Assembly: GCA_002682825.1 (NCBI GenBank) | Contig: NOKP01000001.1 | Coordinates: forward strand, 560,501-624,500 | Direction of reading: 5' to 3' | DNA length: 64,000 bases | Source: Neonectria sp. B-13 | Lineage: Eukaryota; Ascomycota; Sordariomycetes; Hypocreales; Nectriaceae | Program-made: the position numbers and the translations under genes | The notes under the pieces: model-generated | Seen by the model: only the letters and a program-made list of their open reading frames with translations | What the model was told of the DNA's origin: nothing | Database searches by the model: none | In this document: piece by piece, positions 56,919-64,000 of the stretch | Layout: each line of letters begins with the position of its first letter | Position numbering within the stretch: the stretch's first letter is position 1

Positions 56919-58178
56919 GCGTATTTCAGAGCTATAGCACTCCTGGAACTAACGTCCACGTGTACGTCCACCAAGTATCCTTTGTCATTTCGCCGAGCAC
57001 CTGGGATTTTCTCAATGTTTCTTCACGGCTTGTTCATTTCGAGAGCGCAGACATCCGTTGTCCACCCCGCGGCGCGAATTCCTACACTCTGCACAAGCTG
57101 CCCCAGGAGACCTCCAACTCACACACTGAGTCGACCTGTGGTGCAAGCACAGCAAATGGGTTTTCAATTGAAGGTAAACGAGGTGCATAGCCTAGGCTTT
57201 CATTTATCTATTGCTGATATCCCATTGATGAGCACTGTGTTCGTCGACCCTCAAGAACCCGGTTCCCTTGCGCATCAAATACTTATTGATGCGACTGGTC
57301 ATATAATGTTGTTCTTATATTCACCTTGTAGCCATCGCAGGTCATATCCTCGTGTTCGGATGGCCCCCGGGTGTACGGCAAAGTAACATGACTGCTATCC
57401 TTGAGTCCATGACGTCAGATGAAAGGGAAAGAACCTGATTCGTGAAACAAAGAAATGAATAATATTCGATACCGTGTAGCCATACTTTTGATTCCCACTG
57501 CCCTCCATCAGCTACGATTTGGCGTTTCAACACTCAGCCTCAAGCTGTCGATGACCACCAGATAGGTCAATCCGGTGAGGACCTTGCCGTGGCCGAGAAC
57601 TGAAACCCTCCCTGTAGCCCGGCTACTGTTTTTATCCTAGCATTCTTTTGAATGTCAATTAGTAGAAAGTAACAGCTGCAATTCTTTTTAGCAACAGTGT
57701 TCCTGGTCCACCACACCTACGATTGGTGGCTTCTTCCGGCCCGATACGATAGTAGACTGGCGATGTTAGGCTCATATGAATCTCGAATTAGCCATTTGCA
57801 GCTCAAATTACAGTTGTCTTAGCCGATTTGTCGACCCCCTTCACCCATATTAGGCTGGAACATACCAACCCTCGATTACTAGATCCAAACCTACGCAAGC
57901 CACTCGAGATGGAAACATTCTAGCCACGGCAATGCAGATGCCGGAGCCGTCGGGGCTACGTATGTTGGGAATGTGGACCCTTCAGTGGATTTCATCTGGA
58001 ATTCTTCCACATCTGCCCTTCCTGGTTATTGCATCGGATCGCCATCATCAGCAGAGACGAGCAACGATAACAAGACCACGGCTCAACCGAGGTTCTGAGC
58101 GAAGCTGCCAAGCAGTTTATCCTTCAACCCCTGACAAGCATTCAGGCATTTCGATCGAATCATATTCCATTGGCAAGC
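56919..58178. other. Intergenic region
   Basis: 1.26 kb. Frames at 56982-57386 (plus) show no conserved features. No gene supported; right part is the promoter of the rhodopsin-domain gene. Confidence 0.45.
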
Positions 58179-59466
58179 ATGGCGCCGCGTGGGCCAGGGC
58201 CAGCGGCCGTCCTGGTTCGACGTCCTTCGGCTTCCTTCGTAACAAAATGCTGACTGCATGTAGATTACGGCGTTTGGAACCCTCGCCTTGGCAGCCGGGT
58301 TGATCATTGCCAGGCTCTATTTGCGGCTGAAAATCCAAAAGCGAAACTTGCTGATTAGCGATATGTTCCTTATCGCAGCATGGGTTGTCGGCATCGTCCC
58401 GAACGCCTTGCTGATCAGCTTCATGCATCTGGGCGCGCTTGAGCCAGGCGTAACAAGAACACTAGAAGCTTATAAGGGAACAACCGAGGATATCCCAAAG
58501 ATATTAAAAGTAAGCTTCCAATTAACAAGCACAAAAGATGACGAACTGACCATGGTCAGACAATCTGGATGGGCAATATCCCTTTCCTTTCGACATTATA
58601 CTTAGCCAAGGCTGCCCTACTCTCTATGTACTTGCAAGTATTTCCCGATTTTATGAGAAAACGGAGAATGTTCTTATGGGCAACAATCGCATATCTTGCA
58701 ACGGCTTATGTCGCAAGCGTTCTTTCAGTATTTCTTATCTGCTTGCCGCTTGAGAGAAACTGGTAAGAATCATGCCCAATGTCCTCAGCCGGATCCGAAA
58801 CTCTTTACTGATATGATCAATCAGGGATTTAGATCCCATAACAACATGTCCACCTGTCATAGGCAATATTCTCTTCCAGACTAACTGGTCTCTCCACTTC
58901 CTCGGCGATGTTCTAGGTGAGCCGAACATAAATGACTTAGGCGCGAATTGAAATAGCGCTGACGTTTCCAGTATTCGCTCTCCCCTGGCTTATTGTGCCA
59001 GGGTTAAATATGAGGAGGACACTCAGATTCGGAGTATACTGCACGTTTCTCCTAGGTCTCATCGATATTTTGTTCACTATACTCCGCTTCGTCACGATTA
59101 CGGTGGCAGAGGTTGGGGATACGACTTCCATCAGCCTGCTTCGTTAGTGATGCTGCTCTCCTTAAAACCTTGGAACGGCCAGAATCTTCTGCGTAGCTGA
59201 CTAGTACAGTGATTTGGAGCGCTCTCGACTGCAACATCTCCATCATTGTCGCGTGCCTACCGGGCCTAGGACCGTACTTGAGCAGAGATGGCGACGGCCC
59301 TGGAGAGAAACTATACAGCCAGAGCAAATCACCGACGTCGATACCATCAGGTGGGAGATCGATCACGGAAGTTCAAGGGTCCAGGGATTTACAAGACGAC
59401 ACCAGTGGCCCAAGCATGTTCCAACGCAACTTACTTCCGGGCCATCGAGAGGACCCACGTCAGTGA
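58179..59466 (+). CDS. Fungal rhodopsin-domain integral membrane protein (PTH11/CFEM-GPCR-like)
   Basis: Exons 58179-58214, 58264-58509, 58560-58762, 58825-58916, 58972-59146 and 59205-59466 give about 337 aa. Blocks match the fungal seven-helix rhodopsin-domain family: ITAFGTLALAAGLIIARLYL, MFLIAAWVVGIVPNALLISF, IPFLSTLYLAKAALLSMYLQ, the ERNWDLDPITTCPPVIGN loop, LFQTNWSLHFLGDVL and IWSALDCNISIIVACLPGLG. No CFEM domain is seen. The donor of intron 5 and the C-tail are uncertain: an overlapping frame ending at 59512 reads FRAIERTHVSEMELVQPNPR, which looks conserved, so one more splice may be missing. Function of the family is mostly unknown; some act as surface receptors in plant pathogens. 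Confidence 0.75.
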
Positions 59467-60679
59467 AATGGAGTTGGTCCAGCCAAACCCACGAATAGAA
59501 GGGGTTTCATGATGCAGCATGGATTCATGCTGTGCATGACGATGGAAAGCAACTGGACCGTTACTAACTTGAGACAATAAAATATTAACGCTTATGCACA
59601 TAAAGTACCCGATGTTATTGAGCCACAAACAAATAACCATGCCATTATATCTCTATTGCCTCGTAAACTCACGCAAGGAGACATGTAAGACGGTAATCAT
59701 ATTGTCAATTTAATGAAATCTTTGGTTGGCGCATTCGAAGAACGAGATACGCACGCCTTCTTAAGTTCGGTTATCGCCCAATCTCTTTACATCGCTTATG
59801 ATAGTAACCCATCACTACAAAATTAAGACGGCAAGGTTTACCAATGAAGAGAAGATTCATACCCCATTTGGTCGAGTGCACTATGTTTTACCGGCAATCT
59901 CCTTGAACTCTGACGCCAATTCCGTTCACTGTAGTGCATCCTTGTAATAATGGGTTTCGCAGAGACGCAATTGAACAGTTCGCCGTCTTTTGTAGCCCAA
60001 AGTTCCTCACCGCCGATTAGCATGGTCCCTGAATGAGCCAGTGAGTTGTAGACTGTAGCAAAGCTCCTGAATCCTTTCATTTCCCTAGCAGCAGCCGACC
60101 TCGTAACAACCGCTATTGAGCCAGAATTCGGGATCTTTCGTTTGATTCATGACTGGTCTGTTCGTAGGAAATCTTTGTCGTCTTCCTCGGATAGCCAAGA
60201 TAGCCTGGTGTTTCCCATGTCACCCACCGATATACCTTCTGGATCAGGAGGAGAGAATCAACGCAAAGAATGGGCCAAAATGAAAGCCTAGCCTGAACAA
60301 TGAACTCCGTTTCGTCTCTTATAAAAGGAGGTCAACTGCCTCAACTACAGATGCCTCCCCATTGTCAGATCCCTTCAGCAGGCTGCGATAATGCAGGTTA
60401 CACCGAATAAATTTGGCCTCGAAATTGGTCTCAGGTTCAGTGTCTCTGTGGTATGCGTACCACCGCTTGGCATCGCCTTCTGGTTTTTGCCTTATTTGAG
60501 AAATAAAAGAAACACCAGAAACCAGACATGGAACCAAGCTAGCAAGAACCGGCAAAACTTCAGAGAATCATGGCGAGTTATCTCAAGAAAAGGATAAGCT
60601 TCATTCAAAGATAAAGAAAAAGGATATATCAACCTGAAACTATACTACAATCGAGGCGCTGGATTTAAACCGAGGGCGC
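59467..60679. other. Intergenic region
   Basis: 1.2 kb with only short frames without recognisable features. The possible extra tail of the membrane protein (to 59512) lies at its left edge. Confidence 0.45.
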
Positions 60680-61724
60680 TCATGTATATGAATTCAGTAG
60701 CTCTTTGATGGTCAGGGTATATGGGGTTGTTCTCTTCACCCTTTGACTCATAAGAACTGCGATACCCCCATGATTATCAACCGAATGGATGATATAAGCA
60801 AACCCGTTCTCGTCATCTATGTCCTTCGTATGCTTATAATCAGATCTAAAGGCACATTGTGCAAAATCAATCAAGTATGGCTGAAATGCGCCCTGACCCA
60901 TCTCTGCCACTAGGATGTTCCTAGGTTGACAGTCATGATGCACCACTCCCGCGTTGTTGACTTCTTTTACCACATTGATTGCATCCTGCACTATCTTCTT
61001 CCAATGATGCGATTGATTTGGGATTTGCGAAGTAAGCTCTGAAAGTGGGAATCTGTTGATATATTCAAGTAATATACCTGGAGCTTGAAAATATCGAGCC
61101 GGAAGATCTGCAGGTGCCGGTGGGGAGTTGTCGATAACCGATTCGATAAAGCGAGGAATGAATCTACCCTGGAATCCTTTTAACTGGGTGTAGGCTCGAA
61201 CCTCACTTGCGTGGAATTTCCGAGTTGTATGGTAAATGATAGCTTCCTCCTCTTGAAGGTCATTCTCATCATCATCATCATCTTCTTCTTCTTCTTCTTC
61301 TTCTTCTTCTGCGTCTTCCTCGTCGTCACTGTCGGCACTGTCGTCATCATTGTCTTGAAGGCGTGCCTTTCGGACCATGTCTTGGTCGTATTGGAGATCT
61401 TCAAGGAGGCTCTTCGCTAATCCAGAGCGAACACAATCCCTGCCACGCCGATTCGGCTTTCTGGTTGTATGGATGCCTCTTGCGGGATTCCCCGAAGCGC
61501 CGATCGAATAATTTCAGGATAGCCTTTTCGTATCCATTTGGCCTTCTCAACTGCACCTCCATCACAGGTGACACAGTGACCGAGCATATGCGCGTAATGG
61601 TAACTTGAATTTCTTTCCCCTCAGGAGTCATCAAGTCCATCGTTCGACCTACACTGGTAGGGTAATGGCGTCTCGTCTGTGCTGCCAGCAGCGTGGGGTG
61701 CGGTTGAGCTGAGGCTGGGACCAT
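60680..61724 (-). pseudogene. Protein-kinase-like protein with an acidic tract, frameshifted
   Basis: A first part (61724 leftward to about 61440) reads MDLMTPEGKEIQVTITRICS and AILKLFDRRFGESRKRH, the first kinase strands with a Lys in AILKLFD. The rest is in another frame: RDCVRSGLAKSLLEDLQYDQ, then a run of 24 nearly uninterrupted acidic residues, ILLEYINRF (hinge), VVHHDCQPRNILV (catalytic loop HxDxxxxN) and LIDFAQC (DFG position). The two frames meet at about 61435-61460 with no usable intron (the only candidate is 32 nt), so a one-base shift has probably inactivated the gene, unless this is a sequence error. Fungal kinase-like family; substrate unknown. Confidence 0.6.
61265..61310. repeat. 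Trinucleotide repeat (CAT/CTT)n
   Basis: ATC repeats followed by TTC repeats; read on the minus strand they encode the Glu and Asp run in the kinase-like gene. Likely length-variable. Confidence 0.8.
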
Positions 61725-62037
61725 ACCGTGAACTGTAATACTTTCAACTGAGCATTGAAAATGATGTTTACAGAAATAGCCAGCGAATAAGAACCTTGTT
61801 CGCGTAGGTCCAGATCACTCTTTCTCAAATAGCTGAGTGATGACGACACACACAGATCCAAATACCTCCCTAAGCGCGCGCTCCATTGCCCTCGATTATT
61901 GGCCCAGGCCGCCACCAAAGTCAATGGTTAAAACAGGGATAGACAGCGACAGACTTCACTTATATATAATATTAAAAAACACAAAGTTGTTTCCACTCTT
62001 CATTTTGTTGACTGTTTCATAGGACGTTGCCACAAGT
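61725..62037. other. Intergenic region
   Basis: 313 bp; nothing recognisable. Confidence 0.45.
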
Positions 62038-63479
62038 TTGGTAAATATGATATCGAACAGAACAGCCAAAAAAGAGACCGGTGATCTCAAGTCCGTGAAC
62101 CAATATTACGAGCCCCCTAATCTCATGCTGCTAGGACGCCAGAGGAGGTTTGGAGTCATCTCGGAGCTGCGAAGGACATGGTTTTTAGTGAAACCTACGC
62201 TCACGTGGATCCTAATCATGACAGGCGTAGTCACGATGCGAAAGCTAAAGACACAACTGGGCGCAGCCCACTACGGACTACTAACCCCAACTTTCTTTAC
62301 GGCAACACTGCTTCTGGCAACCTGATTCACGCGCAATTTCATAGCGAAAAAGGATGGCGTGATATGCTTAAGGTAGAAGCTGCTGGTTTAATGGATGACT
62401 TTCCATGTTTGGTTATTTGAGGAGTAAACGATTATACTGACTCACACAAAAACTTGGAGTGGCAATCATATGCCGCTGGTGTCGCTGCAACTTACGCCAC
62501 GTATTCCTCCTGGCATGGCCGTCGGTAGCGGTATTACTGATGCGTATGCCGGATGGATCGTAACATTCGGAGCGAACATGAACCTGGGCCAAGTCACTTA
62601 GACAAGGTCGTCCTGAGAAATACGAAGCAGTCCAGTACGCGTTTCCCTACAATAGTCGCGATGTCGAAGGATCTCATCTTTGTGAAAGCGGTTGAAGCCC
62701 TAAATCATGACGTCCGCCTCACTGGGTCCTGACTAGATGAGGGTGGCAAGTCGGCGACGTGCGATCTACTCAGACACCTACTAGAAACACACCCTGAGTA
62801 CCGGGAGATGATGGTCGAGGTCGTACAGCAGAGAACTAATATCTACGACTACCTGAACAAATACCTTCGTGAAGTGACTGACAGGGAATAGCTAGATTCC
62901 ATGTCATGTCTAGCCCGCCATCACTTCTTCTATGGCGACTCATGGGACGAAATATCGTCTGCAGCCGATGCAAACACGTGGATGGCAATCATTGGACCAA
63001 TAAGTGACATGAGTGAATACGATCTTGCGCTGTGTTACTTTGACCATGGAATTCATCGCACTGCAGACACGGCACATCATCGAGACGGTCAACGAGCCAA
63101 TCCACTCGCTTGAGAGCATCTACTTTTCGGGGAGCCAGTGTCAAAACACGAGGGGATGCAGTTGATCTCCACGAGCTATCGTGTTACGGTCATTCCCTAT
63201 TATTTCAACACGACAGCGGTACACGGTGCCGTGATAGTCGGGGCGAAGGCAGCCAGCTTTGGGCCTGATGGAAAGACAGAGGATTTATGGAGGATCATGG
63301 ATCGTATGAGTGGGCCAGGCAGGGTAATCAGATGTGGTACAGATCCAAAGGAGAGGGGATTTCTGGACTCCAAGTATAATATGTTCCTTGAGCAGTGCCA
63401 CGCTCAGCAGGAGTATCGACGGAGGAACCGACCATTGTCCAGGGGCCTGACGAAGCGAACAAGGATTCCACCAGGCTGA
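62038..63479 (+). pseudogene. Heavily decayed coding relic, family not identified
   Basis: Successive short frames on the plus strand have a protein-like composition and similar local order: DTTGRSPLRTTNPNFLYGN, KNLEWQSYAAGVAATYATYS, VTFGANMNLGQVT, LEGLLETH-type helices (LLRHLLETHPEYREMMVEVV), and RIMDRMSGPGRVIRCGTDPK. Many stops and frame changes (for example around 62600 and 62750) break any continuous reading. I do not recognise the family. A degraded gene, perhaps a transferred or expanded accessory protein, is the best description. Confidence 0.4.
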
Positions 63480-63726
63480 GATAAAAATGAATTCCAGCTT
63501 CAATCACACTTTGACCTTACTTAACTCACTCACTTCCTTCATCTCGTTCAACATTGCGTAGCATCAAGGCAACGACCGATATGCCGTGGTTGTGGCCCGC
63601 TGCGTTGCTCCTAGAAGGCCTCGATGCTCATAGCGCAGTATCCCAGCATGAAGCCGGCAGCATGCACTCGCTCACACTTTGGGTGGTTTGTCCCTCGCGC
63701 TTCCTCATGATCACATCGCATCACCA
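63480..63726. other. Short intergenic or intron sequence
   Basis: Stretch before the partial zinc-cluster gene; may hold its first exon, but I could not find one that supplies the missing cysteine. Confidence 0.3.
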
Positions 63727-64000
63727 GCTAATCGCCCATGGCAGCTCAATATGCAGACTTCGAAAGCTGAAATGCGACGAGGTTAGGCCTGTCTGCGGCC
63801 AGTGCATGAAAGGATCGCGTGACTGTCGCTTTGTCGAGAATTCTATCTTCCGGAGCTTTGAAGGACCGTCGGTGGTCAGGCGGAACAATGACAAGACGGG
63901 TGGTTCTCCTGAGCGAGAGACTGCCCTCTTCGACGAGAGCAACGTGTGGCTCGAAGTGCCCACGGAGCGTATGATATATTGTCTTTGGTTGATGATATCA
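63727..64000 (+). CDS. Partial Zn2Cys6 transcription factor, runs off the window
   Basis: ICRLRKLKCDEVRPVCGQC then MKGSRDCRF is the zinc cluster except for the first cysteine, which must lie in an upstream exon or be lost; spacing of the other five (CX6CX6CX2CX6C) is correct. A CAG acceptor directly before CTTCGAAAG fits an intron at the conserved place within the cluster. Downstream sequence (SFEGPSVVRR, ETALFDESNVWLEVPTER) is the usual low-complexity linker. The 3' end lies outside the window. Neighbouring decay leaves it open whether this is functional. Confidence 0.5.

Noticed and set aside
1..64000. CRISPR arrays, rRNA genes, operons, ribosome-binding sites
   Set aside because: Not expected in a fungal nuclear genome, and no repeat-spacer structure or rRNA-like sequence was noticed.

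Overview
The window looks like a gene-dense stretch of a filamentous ascomycete (Pezizomycotina) chromosome. Coding regions are cut by short introns, mostly 45-80 nt, with GT..AG ends and CTAAC/CTGAC-like branch points. Fungus-only families are present: Zn2Cys6 regulators, a GRG1-like glucose-repressible protein, a fungal rhodopsin-domain membrane protein and an AsaB-type hydroxylase. A Sordariomycete is plausible but the genus cannot be read from the sequence. Exon borders below were derived by hand; for the main genes the spliced lengths all come out as whole codons.

Region 1 (1-21600) reads as one catabolic cluster for proline and, by inference, 4-hydroxyproline. It holds proline dehydrogenase, P5C dehydrogenase, P5C reductase, an aspartate-aminotransferase-family enzyme, a DHDPS-family aldolase resembling 4-hydroxy-2-oxoglutarate aldolase, a DAO-family FAD amine oxidase, a YAT amino-acid permease, a conserved membrane protein that may be a divergent mitochondrial carrier, a zinc alcohol dehydrogenase and a Zn2Cys6 regulator. 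The four enzyme classes of eukaryotic hydroxyproline breakdown (PRODH-type, P5CDH, AspAT, HOGA) are all here, so import, oxidation and cleavage to pyruvate plus glyoxylate could be encoded side by side. The intergenic regions upstream of these genes repeatedly carry CGG-N8-CCG, best form CGGAA-N4-TTCCG. I count 14 copies by eye, versus about 1-2 expected by chance in that length.

Region 2 (21600-31530) holds two divergent MFS transporters, a second Zn2Cys6 regulator, an ATZ/TRZ-type amidohydrolase and a divergently transcribed NCS1 nucleobase permease. The last three look like a nucleobase import and deamination unit.

Region 3 (31700-55500) is a mixed accessory region: a 5'-incomplete AsaB-like hydroxylase, a class C beta-lactamase-fold hydrolase, a disrupted pyroglutamyl peptidase, GRG1, a PsiD-like (PSD-family) decarboxylase, a GH32 fructan hydrolase, an SDR, a histidine phosphatase, a Baeyer-Villiger-type monooxygenase with a C-terminal membrane anchor, a YtcJ-like amidohydrolase, a GH47 mannosidase and a small secreted protein.

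Region 4 (55500-64000) is sparse and rich in decay: ankyrin remnants, a rhodopsin-domain gene with an uncertain tail, a frameshifted kinase-like gene, a heavily stopped relic and a partial zinc-cluster gene running off the edge.
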